Below are positions 38,759 through 53,400 of a DNA stretch of 64,000 bases, piece by piece. The first letter of the stretch is position 1, and the number at the start of each line of letters is the position of its first letter. Location of the stretch: NCBI GenBank assembly GCA_037074765.1, contig JBAMDO010000177.1:54706-118705 (forward strand), in the 5' to 3' direction. A program made the position numbers and the translations under genes. Under the pieces are notes generated by a model. The model did no database searches. It was not told the origin of the DNA and saw nothing but the letters and a program-made list of their open reading frames with translations. Source of the DNA: Mansonella perstans (lineage: Eukaryota > Nematoda > Chromadorea > Rhabditida > Onchocercidae).

Positions 38759-39291
38759 ATTCGAATTACTTTATATTGATAATTATAATTATCAATATTT
38801 TCATGCGTATAATCAAGTCTGAAAATTTTCGTAGTTATCATTTCTTCTTCATAGTCTTTAGCAATTTTCATAATTATATCTCAACGTAAAGCCTTTCCCA
38901 TAATCATTTCGATTAAATAATCGTTGTTTTAGTCACTGTTCTCTTGATCATAATTGGGTAGGGTGAATGGTTTTCTTATTTTCAATCACGATTGCACTAG
39001 CGTTGTTGCTATGTAATTAATCGTTACGACTGATTATTTATCATCATTATTACTGCAGTTAACTTCCGTATTGCTTGGTATATTGGCGGGTGAAGGCCGG
39101 TTTTGAACGACGTCCATATTTTGTGACGTTATGTGCAAGGATTCCAACATATGGTAGAAGCAATCGGTTTTGGTTTAACGGACGAAAATTAGACGTTATA
39201 CGGAAGCCGGGAAGGAATAATTACTACTGTACATATATATACATATATTTCACGTTACTTAGCGTAGCTTATATATTAGCGGGTCATCATT

Positions 39292-42200
39292 ATGGATCAG
39301 TACGATAGACCGATTCATCGGGATCATCGGGATGATTCGCTAGGAGTGGCATGGCATTTCGATAAGCAAGAAAAGAAGAAAAGACGTTATGCTCCAAAAC
39401 ATGGTATGCTTTTTTATTGCGAATTTTTTTCAAATCTTCAAAGTAATGCCGGAAAATCACTAATAAACTTCGTATGCATTTAATTGATTTACATTTGACA
39501 GCCTTTAGTCCTACTAGATGATGCTTAGGACTATTCAAAATATCTAAAGCTAAATTTGTCCATGGTATCTGTTTATCACGTAATATTCATGTCGAGTTGG
39601 ATAAATGGTTGTTAAATACATGGGAAACGGTGAAAATATAAAATATATCAGATCGTGGATAGTTGCACGAGAATTCGCATGATGTTTACTGACGCTCTAT
39701 AACAAAAAAGTAGGATTTTACTTAGTATTTGATCCGAATGAAGGGATGTGATTATTTTTTTCTTTTTTCAGCGTTTATTGTCAACGATTCACATTGTTCT
39801 GCACCATCATCATCTCCGCATTCAAGCCCCGTTAACGCTTCAATGCCCACTGGTTTTAATTCTGGTGAATTGAACGATGCAATTCGAACGTATAGTCGTT
39901 GCAAGAAGTTATTTTCTAATTTCTGATTTTATTCTTAGCTTATTGCAAAAAAATCATGTTTTCAAATTTGATATTGAGTAGGAGCTTATTAATAATTATA
40001 TGGTGACTTATGTGATAATGTGCAAGTATGTAATAGAATTCGATGTGTTCATTGAGAAACCCCAGGTGAAGGCGTATTGTAAAAACTGGATTTGCAGAGC
40101 CTTACCAGCTATTTTTTATCACTGTCGGTCATTGACTGAAGCAAATATTTTGAGCATTCAATAAAATATTGGATTTCTTTAGATATTATGGTAAGATTGT
40201 AGCGGCAGTAAAGAACTACGGGTTTTCGCAGTGGATAAGATAGATATCTGTTTGATGAAGTTGTTTTCTCATTGCCACTTATGGAATTATGCATCTTTTG
40301 ACGTTACCTAATTAATGCTACCTAATTTTCTGGTAATTTGGCACTTTTTATAGTGATGCGCAACCAACAAAGTCGGAAGAAGAAAATGGACGGTGGTGGA
40401 TACAGCTTGATGAACTGCCAACACGAGATGAGAGAAATGATTCACCTTTACTGGTAATTTTACGCATTCGAACGATTCATTAATTATTCTCAACTGGAAT
40501 CTTAAAGCTGTTCTTTTAACCTAAAAAGATCTATGTATTATATGTTTTAATTTTTATTTTCATCAAGTCTTAATGGACTAGCACCAATTTTCTATTTATT
40601 TGGCAGTTTTTAGACTTTGAAGCTCATGGGATAATATTGGGTAATCAGGTGAAGCCGGTTTACTTACGATTTATTCTTAGCAGCTAGTCCGACTTGAACT
40701 TAATTTATTTCAATCCATTAGTATGACTAATGAAATAAAATGAGTATGACTGATATTTTCTACATAAGAATTCGTACAGTGTTTATTTAAATGGCAGTTA
40801 CCTTTACAAGAGACTTTGCGAGAACTGAAAAATGAAACAAGTTAAAGGTTCTTGTATTAAAGCATAATTCTTGAGAATTTTAGACAAAGTATAGTGTGTT
40901 GGATGTGAGCTAGCCAAAAGTGTGCGTTAATTCACGGACATCCTAATTATTACATTAAGCACATGAAAGTTTAACTGCAATTACCATCATACTTCAGAAA
41001 GCATCTGGAGCCATTTCCAGGGTGATCTGATTGAAGAAATCACGCATCGAATGAACTTAAGCAATAATTACAAAGGATAAAGGAAATCGCGAGATTAATA
41101 AAGGTAAAAAATTGTAGATTCGGACATCAGTGAGTCCGGTATTTGCTGAATCAATGAGTTCCAAAAGTGAGCTGGAAGATGTGGTGGAAAGTGTGGAAAG
41201 CCCACAGAATAAATTTGATTTGGATGAGGACTACGGGCAAGCACCATATCCATCGACACCATTGAAACGGCAAAATGTGGATTATTTGCATGAAAATCTT
41301 GAATTCTCGAACGTTCCAGAAATACCATTGCCATCTGTTTTTCAGAGTATGTCTACACTTTCGTTGGTTTATTAGATCAGATTTTAAGCTGTCTAAGCGA
41401 AGTACATAATGAACTGGAATAATAAATTATTTGTTCTTTGCACTAATATTTGTAACTTCTGAAGAAATTGTTATGGGATGAAGTATTTCGGATTGTTTTA
41501 AGTACGTGTTCTGCAGAATTATTCTCCATGTCGCACTTAATTGATGCGAACCGATCGTCTGTCCACTTTAGACCATAATTAATTTACTTTGTTGTAGTTG
41601 GCGTTTAGTCATATAACATTATGCAGCATCAGTTCAGGTCAGTAACAGTGTTTAATTTGACCAAATTGACTGAAAATGTGGACTTATTTAGAAAATATAT
41701 TGTTGTAATAATATCCTGTGAACAAGCTCGATTTGTTTCGCTCCTTTACATCTCATTTCTAGGTGATGGGAGCGTATGGAATATTCCAAAGCGTTCATTA
41801 GTAGAGCAAAGATATTTTGCAGCGTTTTTTCATTATTCTTTACTTCCACAGATAAAGAGATTTAACTGTAGTCTGCCCTAAAGATTGCAGATTATGAGCT
41901 CTGCCAATTTTGTTTTCGGCATTCTCAGTCTTTAGTTTCTAGCTTCCTGAAAGTCTTATGTTCATTATGCTTATTTTTCCTCTTCCTGTCTCAGTTTATG
42001 TTCAAATTCTTCCTTTCTTCCGGACCCTCAACGTTGCAAATCTGAAGATCGATTGACTTAATTTTGCAAATTTCGTAATAAATTTTTTCCTGGTAACATA
42101 TTCACTAACTTACAATAGGATAATCTTCCATTTTCAAATCTCAGTTCTAGATGCAACTAGTGTTTTGCTAATCAAGGGCTAAATAAATTCGGATGATAAT

Positions 42201-42623
42201 GTTTTTTATTACTTAATCTGTCAATTCGGGTATTGCTATGTTTAACAGGTAGCTCCGTGGTACAGCTGATCTTTTCGAAAGTATAACTGATCTGAATATT
42301 TTAAGGAAAGTATCAAATGGCCAGTACTGAGTTGAAACGAAGATAATGACAGTTGTACAACATGGCGAGGTTTATCGGTACATTTCAGACAGCCCAGCTG
42401 GTAGAACAATGTCAAGCTCAGCTCCAGCTTCCACCATCGGGTCGTCATCTTCAAATATTGGTGATTCTGTGCAACGGCAAAATACATTTGACGTTAAAGC
42501 ATCACCGTCCGCTCATGCTGACCTAAATGCTGTTGCAAATGAGAGACCAAAAGAGTGGGAGAATTACACTGAATTACCATCAGCATTGTTGACTCGTTTA
42601 TTTGATCAGTTACATCGTACAAG
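39292..42623 (+). other. USP9X-like gene, block 1: N-terminal extension exons
   Basis: Exons 39292-39403, 39772-39889, 40354-40453, 41118-41346 and 42353-42623 (or starting 42389) join in phase. The start is [15 protein letters not shown]; later segments include [20 protein letters not shown] and [14 protein letters not shown]. The segment is Ser-, Asp- and Glu-rich and looks disordered; I recognise no domain. Phase continuity into the conserved RWVVPVLP exon argues for one gene, but the first four exons could be a separate small gene (its frame ends at 41373). A weaker alternative donor for exon 2 is at 39908. Confidence 0.6.
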
Positions 42624-45600
42624 GTTATTTTTCTTACAAGTTGGTTAAAGTTTGAATTCTGATACGGAATTTCTCAAAAATAAGAAAAGTAGAATAGGAA
42701 TGGAAATATTGAAATAGGAGAGAACACACTGGGCAGAAAAACGAATGTATTCCAGGAAGTATACCACAATATGAACTGTGAAGTGAGGTTAGCTAACCAT
42801 TAGTGAACTAGATTGAGTTTTATCAACTTTTTGAAGTTGAAGCTGAATTTTGAAATACACATGATACGTGTTTTTGCTGTGCCTTATATTTACAACTACT
42901 CAATCCTGATTTGCTTTTGCAGATGGGTGGTACCTGTGTTACCCAATCAAGAATTAGAAGGACTCATGGAAGTTGCAATTGTATTGATAAAGCGAGGTAT
43001 TTGTTATGGCATCAGATATTAATGCTAAGTCAGTGGCAAGACTTTGCATAACATTTTCAAAGCGAAAATGATGGAGGCAAAAGAAGGGCATATTTGAAAG
43101 CAGGAATTATATAGCACTCAGATAAGTCGTAGTAATGGGATCCGAACTAAAAAAAAGTGCTTGACATTTAATAGCATTGCAGGAACTGATAAGACATCGA
43201 AATTTTTCGAAGGTTTTCTCGAAAAAGGACTATTGGTTGCTTTCGATAAGTTGATGAACGATGAGGCGATGAAAGATTGGAAGATCGAAATCCATGTAAT
43301 TTCTTTGAAAATGGATTTTTATTTCATATGTTGATTTTATAGTTGCATTTCAGTTTTAAATTTCTTTAGTAATGAAACTTAACATTATATTAGTATCTGA
43401 AAGTATTTTAAATTTAAGTGCAGAAAAGTGCTTGTGCAGTGTCATAATAATTAACTTAAGAAAAGAAGTGGCATTGCAGGGATGCTTTTGAATTAGGTGA
43501 AATATGAACAAGATCGTGTTTCACAAATCAGTATACAGCTTCCATCATTGTTATGCAGTTTCAAATTATTAAAATAATAATCCATTATAAAAGCCATATT
43601 ATTAGATTAAAGGGCAATGCTAAATTGATTTTGTCTTTTTAGTAATTTCAGGGTTGTTACCTTTCTATCTCTACTTTTATGAGTGGTTAATTTGGAGCTG
43701 AGTGCTAATTCAACTTCACTTTCTTAGTCTTTTAGCGTGCTTTCAAGCTGCTTTTTTACTCCTATTCTTTAAATAGTTTAACGAACGAAGTGACAAGAAG
43801 ATAAATTTTCATGTTGAAAAATTGAATTACAGCGATTCATTTGGCTAAGTATTGCGCGATTCCTTGTGATGTTCACGGAGAAAATGCGACAAACACTTGT
43901 AGCAGAAGATTTTCATCACGCATACTGGCAAATTTTGCAATACGCCATGTCCAGCAATAGTCGGTATGCTTTAAAGCTGCCGAGTTTTTTGTTCAGTGCT
44001 GTGAAGTATGTTCTTTGCTTGCTTTTTCTTTTTTTTGTCATTTTGTTTGATGTCATTATTATGAGGAAACATTATTTAATCTTTTGCTTTTGGCTCTTCA
44101 TCATCCTTCAATTCTCTCTTTTTCCACATTAAAATTTAGAAATCCGAATTCTATCTTATTTCAGCTAAAAATAGTTTTCAAATTTTGAGAGAAGCAAAAA
44201 GCGAGATCTAAAAAGTGTACGCAGAGCAAAAGAGAATAGTGTAAGAAAATATTGACTCAATAAATTTAAAAATGATTGGGGAATTGGAAAATCAGCACTG
44301 AAAGTAGAACACTGTTATTAAAGTTTCATTTTTTACAGTGATTTTTTTTTTGGTTTTTGCTTGTTTGTTTCTTTTTTTTTGTAATGTGGATTTGAATTAC
44401 TGAATGACGTTTTCTTTTTCCATAACAGTGAATGATTAATTACTCCAGCGAAATTGTCATTTACACTTTCAGCTTTCATATGCAAAATTTTGGACGCAAA
44501 GCGGATTTTTTGCAAATGGAATTTGATCCAAGTGAATTAATACGTTACACATCGATTAACACCGTAGAAGAAGTGTATCAGGTTGACAGATTTTAGTCCT
44601 AACTTGTTAGCGGTTACCGTGCTTGAAGCTCATAATTTCAGTATTGACACTTTTCAAAGGCGATCTTTGCATAATTTTAAGCAGTAATTTTATTTTTAAT
44701 TCATATGAATTTTATTTCTTGTAATTCCAAGCGTCTTGAGTTTTCAGAGAGTTTTACAATTGTGGCTTTTGCTATTATTGAGTTATTTCGGAAGGATTGA
44801 TGGCTTCACATTGATGAAGAAATTCCTGGAGAGAAATGTAAATGAAACAACAAAAATTACTGATTTTATCGATTGGCTTCGGCCGTTTGCTTCCTGTTCA
44901 CTTATGCTAAAGCCAGCACTTATTACAGAAACTTTTGGCCCAACAATTGTAAGTGTGCGTTTCTTTTCAGAAAAATGGTGTGCATGAACTGATTTTTGGA
45001 TTAAAGAAGTAGTTAGATGAATTAGAAATGAGAAAAAAGTACTCTATGGTAATCGCTATTTCAAGAAAATTGAGTATTGCATTGACAAATTAGGCTTTTT
45101 GGGTTTCGGGAGAAATCAGCAAGGGAAGATATCCATGAAATTTATGAGAAGTTTTAGTCATTTTCTCGAACATATTGACATTGTCGGGAGTTTTTTCTAT
45201 AGCAACTAGCGGTGGCACGACTGGAGCATATGAATGATGAGGAATTGAAATGCGAAACGGTGAAAGGTGATTTAAATGAGTCACCGTACGTTGAATTGGC
45301 GAAAGTATTGCAAAGCTTGTCGCTGATTAATCCAGAAATGGTCCACTTGGGACGACAGATGCAATTTTTTTCACTGCGATATATTTTACGGTACAAATAT
45401 TGTTGAAGAATTTGTTCTATTCTTTTCTTCTTCTTCTTGGATATGTTCTTAAATATTTTGCACGACAATTAACTGCCTTTTAATTATATTTTAGCATGCA
45501 AAAAACCTGAGAATTAAAACTTCTTGACGTTACAGGAGAGGCATAAACACGAAACTGAGTTTGTAGGAACTATTTATCGTATTGTAATGAAAAAATGCTG

Positions 45601-47429
45601 TTCGGATACTTATTTTTCTCTAAGGAATAGCTTAGTAATGGTGAAAATTTCAGAGTACTTCAAGTCGCACCTTTCGTTGGACGTATAGCAGCTCTGGAAG
45701 AATTACATGTGGTTTTGCATAGTGCGGCGTCAGAATTTCGGCAGGTATGTTATTGCATTTTTTTGAAATTTGAACAGAAATAGTTTCTATATAACTTTAT
45801 ATTCTTTCTTATCCCGCTTTCCTAACTGCTCATGTTTCTAAACCACTCTTTCAGTGCCCATATTTCTCTTCTGGTCCAGTATTTCCACAACCAACACATG
45901 ATTAGGTTTGGAAAAGTACGGGAAACTGGAAAACATATTGATGTAAAAAAAAATTTTAATTGGTTAATTTTGTTCCATATGATAGGGTTAATTGGTTATT
46001 GTTTTCATTGTATGCTTATCATTGTTCCAGCAAGAGCTAGTGATTTCGATAAATGATTTGACAAATTGGTTGAGGAAGCAACATCTTATTGAAATATTGG
46101 TTCGTGATAATTTGCATCATCCGTCATATTGTGAAAGGTTTTATATTTTTTCGTCTTTCTGTTGATTAGTAGTTGTTGATTGAATGAAGATGAGACAGAT
46201 TTTTTTCGAGTACTGAATTGATATTTTTAGGTTAGAAAGAGTATTTCGAGTATTACTAGAAAGAAATGCTGTCACAATTGATGATTTGGATATCTTGTGG
46301 AATGTACAGCTTGAAAGACATGACGTAATCCAGCGGAATGTTCATGACTTAATAGCGAAGTTGGTTAATGGGTTGAATAATGTACTGCAAAAGCATCTGT
46401 TTGAACGGATGAAGGTGCGAGTTTTTGATTCTTCACTCATATTTTTGATTTATAATGATTTCATAAATTTAGTTTATATTTTCAGTCCTTCTCATACATT
46501 AATTTTGCATTAATATTGTGGCGTTTCCGATTTTTAAAGTCCAAAATTTAAAAACAATTAGAGTTTGATAATAAAATTATCAATTCTCGAAAATATTGGG
46601 TTTGTTTATGTTAAGGAGAGTTGGACAAAATCATCTTCAAGACAGCGAACACTTCTACTCGACCTTATACGCCGAATTGGCGTCGATTTCAGTAGTCTTA
46701 CCGAAAAGGTGATTCGCATTATTTTTTCAATACTTGGAATAATCGATCAACAGCGGCATGCAGTGTAGTGTGATTAATTTCTACCAACCCAGTAGAAGTT
46801 ACTGCATATTAGAGAGACTGAAAGAACTCATTAAGCAGGATGATTTAACATGTGAACCTATTTGGAGATTTCAGTTCTGGACTGCGCTAGACGCCTGGTT
46901 ATACCGCTACCGAAAGCACGCATTGCATTAAATAATCAAATGGTTTTACGTCCCTTCTCATACTTTTTTTTCAATGCTCAAAAATTTTCAGGAATTAACC
47001 ATAAAATCTCTTTCGCTTCTGTGGGACTTATTCCATGATGAACGCTTACCTGTGGAAATGATCGACGCAGCCTTAGAAGCACATTTCAATGTACTAGAAA
47101 GTGCAGTACCTGCTGAAGACCTACGACGACATTATATCGAACGTTGCATTGATGAATTGCTTCTAGATTCAGGTAATTCACAAGTCGTTAAGTAACTGAT
47201 GAAGATTTTCATGACAAAACCATGAGATATACAGAAAATAGTTGTATGTTTTATTTATCCCTCAAATGATTGAGCTTCTGTTGGAATATGCAGTTTATCA
47301 ATTGTTTTTAGGTAGGTGGCTTGTTAGATACGCCTTGTATTATAACATCTTGCAGTTTTTCGGATTCATTTCCCTTTTTTCTAATTTTCTGGATTTAGAT
47401 AATACTGCCTGAGTTTCTATTTGAAGAGA

Positions 47430-47464
<35 letters not shown>

Positions 47465-50400
47465 GTGAATTATATATTATGTATTTAAAGCAGTGATGGA
47501 TGCCATATCAGATTGTTGTAAGTTATTTTTTTCCAGTATTCGTACTTCCGGCATTGAAGCATATGCAGCGACTGATGACTTTAATGCCAGAATGTGACTA
47601 TAGTACAGGCAGAAAAGTAACGCGGTGAGCTTTCAATTATTGTTAACTTGAAAGTTTTTCTACATTTTTTTTACAACGAATGATAACCGATCTTTAAACT
47701 GTATGTATGATGAGATTTTTTTTTTTTTTGTTTTTTAAAAATTTGATTTTTCTTTTTTTTTTTATTAAGAGCGGAGTATATCGCCACTGTACAGCAAGAT
47801 ACAGAGTTGTGTTCAAGATTGTCGAAAAATGTTGCTTTATACATGGAAAAAGTACGAAATGCTGTGGTATGTTTTGTTGTTTTCATGTATTATTGTTTAC
47901 AATCTGTGCACCTAAACTTTTGCAATTTTTATTGGTTTATCAATCCTAGTTATAGAAAAACAGCGAACCATGTCTTTCAATTTAAAAAAACAGTGTTTGT
48001 GGCGCTCTAACAGCCGATAATATTTCTTCTTAGTTTTTTTATGTATTAATAATTTTCAGAATGATCGACAGCATGTTTATGATGTGGAAGACGCAGGTGC
48101 TTTAGTGTTTGTTGGTCGTTATACGCATAGCGATAATTTACGAATTCGGCTAAGTTTTCTGCACTTTCTTCTCTCTGATGGACAACTTTGGCTTATGACA
48201 CCGCAGGTTTAGTTTTTCTTTTTTCTGCTCTTCTAATTCATCATTAACGTTTGAAGTTTAGAGTCTTGAAAGGGCATTACATTACAGGCGAATGAGTTAT
48301 GGGATGCTTTAATTGTTCGATCGGTATTTGAATATGAGCGTACATATGGTTTCCAGCTGTTTGGTACAATGCAAGAACAAGAAGATATTGACCCAAAAGC
48401 TCTTGATCAGCTTTTTACATGTAACTTTTTTTGTTTAAAATTATTTTGTGACTTTTAGATGCTCAAATTTTAAGGTTACACTCGAATAACAGAGTCACTA
48501 TTCAATTATGAAAATATTGCTTCTTGCAAAGGGGAGCGAGCGTACATCAAAGTACCTAGAAATGATCATTCTTAGAAAAAGTTTCGAGCCGCTTATTTAT
48601 CCTACTATTGGTGCAGCATATCCTGCCACTTAATTTAAATATCGTTGTAGATGAGCCTTTACTATTTCTTCAAATCGTCTTTTTTTTTAAAACTAAGTCG
48701 TCTGTTGCCTTCAGAACACTGGCGCCAGGATTTTCTCTCTTTTCTTGCTAATTTGAAAAGTTTAATTTCAGCCCGCATCCTCAAACTTCCAGTTGAAATG
48801 TTAAGCGAGGAAGGTTTTTCATGTTTCAAAACCTTTTGGACTGCAGTGAACAAAAAGCATAGTAAACTGTTCCAACCTGCTGAAGGGATGTCGCGTTATT
48901 TGATGTGTGATTTCGATCTTGAGGTACGTGAACATATATAATTTAAAATAATATTATTTGTATTTCAAGCTGATGGTGACATATGCACTGAAATTAAAGA
49001 GTGTGTTAAGAGGTCAAAAAAGTTTGGGATATTATTAAGCAGTAAATTTTTCAAAGTTTGCTTCATCAACTGTTTATTTTTTGCTTTGTTGGATATTTTA
49101 AATTCAGTTCGAATTTCAGTTTTGTTTGTAAGCAACAGTTCTTTACCTAAAAATAGTTTAGAAGCATAAAATCAAGTGTTTTTTACTCTTATGCTAATTA
49201 GCAGTTTATTATTGTCTTTTTTCTCATGGTTTTTGAGATTAATCTATTCCACATGACGTTGCTAGATCACAGCTTGATGCTGATTAGTATATTAGCATTC
49301 ATCGACGCATGTTTCACATTCCCTTAAATTTCGGAATTTCCGTAAAATCTGTTTTTGCAGGGAATGGATTATTTATGGGAAATAATGCTGCAAGCTCGTG
49401 GTGAAGTATCGCATTTGGCAGTTTCCTTATGGGTCGAAGTTTTAGCAAATCCTCATACCGCAGCGATTTCTGATTTTGCCCAACTGATTCAAACTGTTGT
49501 TAAGAAATGGTTAGACGCACTTCAGGGTGCTCGGGAACTTCTAGTTTAAGCTGTTAGATGGAATTGGTTATTATGTTTGTAAAGTAGATGCTGTGTTATA
49601 TCATTGAATGAGAGCGACATTCTATAACAGCGTGAGTAATGCAAAGAAGGAATTGTGACATGTATGTTTATTTTTTGGTTAGGCAGAATCTGGATACGAG
49701 AAAACGAATTTTTTTATTTCAGTTTTGTGATGCTGAAAGCGAAACATGACGATCTGATAAAAGGCGATAATAGTGAAGAGAAGAAAATGAAAATGCTTGA
49801 TCGAATGGGTAGAATCTTAACGGTAACTTTTTAGTAAGATTAACACTGTTGATGAGATGATTTTCAAAAGATGAAATAAAATGTATGTAATAGAGGTTTA
49901 TTAAGCTTTTCAAAAAATCTTCATAGAATTTCGTTATTGATTAAATATTCAAATAATCGAAGAATGAACCAGAAGTGAAGTGATATTGAATGTATTTATG
50001 AAATAGCTAGTTTTGATGGTATCGGATGTATTAATGAAATAGCTAATTTTGATATCAGTTCTTTATGTCGAATTTCAGGCTCTTAATTCTTATATTTGTG
50101 CATTTGACGATGATTTTTACATTCCTGAAAGATCTCAGCAACCACTTCGTAAGGCGGGCTTAGGACGATGCTTTTTATTACCAGTTATTTTTCCAGGTAT
50201 TTTTGAAATAATTCCGCAATATTAAATGACTAATTTTTGTTTTTGGACTGTACTGTAGAAGATTTCAAGATGAAATTTGATGATGAGATTTCGTTCATGT
50301 TTTTAGCTAGTCTTCGTTTCATGCTTCGTTATATTAAGCTTTCGTATATATATATTAAAAGCTGGTCTTCGTTCAGCCTTATTTAATCAAAAAATTAGTA

Positions 50401-53400
50401 CACAAAATGGAAATAAAAATATAGAAAGGAGCTGTTGCATATCTGATTGTATTAAAAGCTTCTGTTTATTACGGAACTAAACATTGGCGAAGCATATTAC
50501 CTATTGTTTTGATAATTGAAATTTTTTAAAGTTGTTACTGGCACCTTGAAGTTCATATAAACGTCTGTAAGATCTGCATGGAAAAATTCTTCAAAAAGAA
50601 AACGGTTTTTATGTTTCAAAAAACAGTTCATTTCTTTACATTATCAGCTGAAACCAGTTTAATCACTGAAATATTTAGATGAAAAACTACCGAATAGTGC
50701 CGACACGAACTGTGAGTTTATATTCATTTGATGTGTGAATTTTTGTGCAGCTTTCATGAAATTTTTTTTTAAGCTTGATTTTTCAACAATTTTGTGTTTT
50801 TGTTTTGCGTACGTATTTTCAAGTGCCATTTTATATTAGCTGTGCAATCTTTCCAATTTTTTCAACCCTTCACTTGCAAATAAATAAATATCAATCATAC
50901 TTCAGCATCAGTAGTGCAAGATGAAGATCGCGGTATTCCGGTTCACTCTGCTATGCCGCTTTCAGCACTGAAACTCAAGGTTCGTAGTGGTTTTTTTAGA
51001 TGAAAGTCTGCACCAAATTTTAAATTTTTGCGTAACTGTAAATAGAAATTATTTCAAATTTTGGTTTTCGTCTCTGTGATGATTATTTATTTCTTAAATA
51101 AGTTTTAGAAGATCAGAGCGATTCGTGTTAAAAATTGCTATAGAAATAGGTTTTAGAGGGAGAAAGACTTTGATTTTTTGGGATAATTTTTCAAAATGAC
51201 TAATTTCAGATTGATGATCAATTACGATATATGGATGGCTGCAATATTGGTGGACTGCTTGTACCAGTACAGTTAACTGTTCAGTCTCTTAATCCACCGG
51301 AAACGCGAGTACTGCATCCGTCTGATCGTCGAAAAACCCTTGATGAATTAGGAATTGATGCCAATGCACATATTATAATTCATTTCCAGAATCATTCATG
51401 TACTTGGAATAATCGATTAGCTAGCGCAGATTCGAGTCCTGATCAAACATTTATGTCGTGGTTTGAATTTTTCTTCGTTTTTGGGAATTCCTCGCTTGTA
51501 GAAAAATTTATATTTTAAGCAGAATTTGATTTTTGCGCAAATTTTTTAATTTTTTTAAATGGCACAGCAAGGCCTTTGATTTGATAATTGATTGGGAGCT
51601 TTTTGACATGCAGAGATTCAGAAGCACTGTTCCATCTTTCAGTAATGAGGGAAGTGGAGTAAATAATGAAGAAAATGAGCGTATTTTACCCGGTGCAGTT
51701 ATAGCCGATAACGCTGACCATGTTCGATTCCTCTATACTTTAGCCGACATCGGCTATGCATATGGGAATAATTATTTAAGGAAATCTGCAACCGATGTCT
51801 TAAAGTAAGTTTCGACATTCTTCTTTCAAAGTTCTGTGGCGATTTTTTGTCTACCTAGAATTACAACTTTTCTTAATTGAACTTGGTGAAATTTTTCAGT
51901 CAGATACCACCGGACACAATGTCAGTATCGATGCTAAGAGAATTGGTGGGATCAGGACGATTATTTGATCTACTACCATCTGAATCATCAAATCATGTCT
52001 TGCATCTTTTGCGCGTCCTACATTCATTGCTTTTGCCATGCAATGGACATTTCATGACTGAAGCTACAGAATTCCAGGTTTGCTTTATTTTGATATTTCA
52101 TCTTTGAGAGTTTTCGTCATCTTCTGGGTCTTATATATTCTAAATCTGAAGATAAATATTTATTAATGCGTAGCAATATGTTTTGTAACTTAGAGCTAGC
52201 AGTCGCGATTTTATAAGCCTGTCGTAATTTTAACCTTGATAAATGTTTATTTCAGATCCTTTTCCTTACATCACCAAATTGTTTGGCAGTGTTTTCATTC
52301 CTGGAAGATCCTCAGATTTTGTGTCGATGGGATGAATACGCTTGCACCGCAGCTGTTTGGTGGTTGGCAGATATAGCGAAATTTGTTCTCTTCGTGGCAG
52401 CACGCCTCAAAGTATGCGTGCTTCTTCCATTATTGTGATTGCTTTGCAGTTTGTCTGATTTTATGAGAAATCATAACCTTTCAAGATTGCTTAAAATAAT
52501 TAGTGTCTTTTTAGTATTTGAGAACTACCGATGGAGATGGAAATATATGTTTTGAAACTGGTCGAGTTATTGATCGTGAGCAGACAGTTTTCAAAGAAGT
52601 TAATATTTTATATAAAACAATATATGAACTAATATTGCTATTGAAAAGTGTTATAATTTGGAATTACGAAATATCACAGTTCAACATAATTTCGAAGTTG
52701 CAAAAAATCGTTTGTGCACACTGGTTTACACAGGCTGAAAGCAAACATACTGGAAATCTTCCGGTTAAATTGGATTCTTCAATGTAATAAGGTTATAGAG
52801 TGCTTAGTTACTGAATCAAATTACAGCTGTTGTTTAAAAAAAAAAAAATTTCTGGGTAAAGTTTTTCGAATAAATTAACATCCATTATTTTTGCAGCTTT
52901 GTTGTGTAGTTGCACGTGATCTCAATAATCGTATTGAAAAGAATCCCGAAATAGTTGAAACAATTTTTCAATTATTTACCGCAGACAGTAATCGAATTGA
53001 ATGTCTTTTACGACTTGCTTGGGCAGTTGGTTCACGACATATACCATTACGGCTTACCTCAAGTGATTTGGCAAAAGATTCATCTGCTGAAACAATCAGG
53101 CAATCACAACCTGCAGCTTTTATGCTGGTAATTAGTTTGCGAAAAGCACACAATTTAGTTTGTTGCCTTTTAGTTTTATTTCAAATTTCATGAATAATTA
53201 ATCGTGTCAAGTTTTTTGAGGGGAGCATGATGATAAATGCTTAAAATTTTGATACAGGAAGAACCAACGGAATGTTTATTGGATGCATTTGCGATAGAGG
53301 TTGTAAGTGGAGATGCAATGTCTGAAGTTCTTAAAATCATCCATCTGTGGAATCTTCTCGTATCTGATTTATTGTTTTGTAGAAACTCGTACGTTTCATT

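Larger units (their letters stand above)
36921..39291. other. Intergenic stretch between the M6 and USP9X-like genes
   Basis: No supported coding exon. It contains a direct repeat of about 35 bp (around 36980-37050), a second 39-bp tandem repeat (37456-37556), a CpG-richer patch (about 37900-38105) and a 19-bp perfect inverted repeat (38604-38758). The last 200 bp before the ATG at 39292 are likely promoter or 5' UTR of the USP9X-like gene. Confidence 0.55.

Noticed and set aside
38623..38889. Open frames on both strands
   Set aside because: They arise from self-complementary AT-rich sequence around an inverted repeat; no splice or family support.
39075..39308. 77-codon plus frame starting at TTG just before the USP9X-like ATG
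   Set aside because: No ATG start, and it overlaps the proposed start in another frame; more likely 5' UTR sequence.
45154..45468. 104-codon minus-strand frame
   Set aside because: It is antisense to the conserved USP9X-like exon 45203-45390, whose plus-strand reading matches the family.
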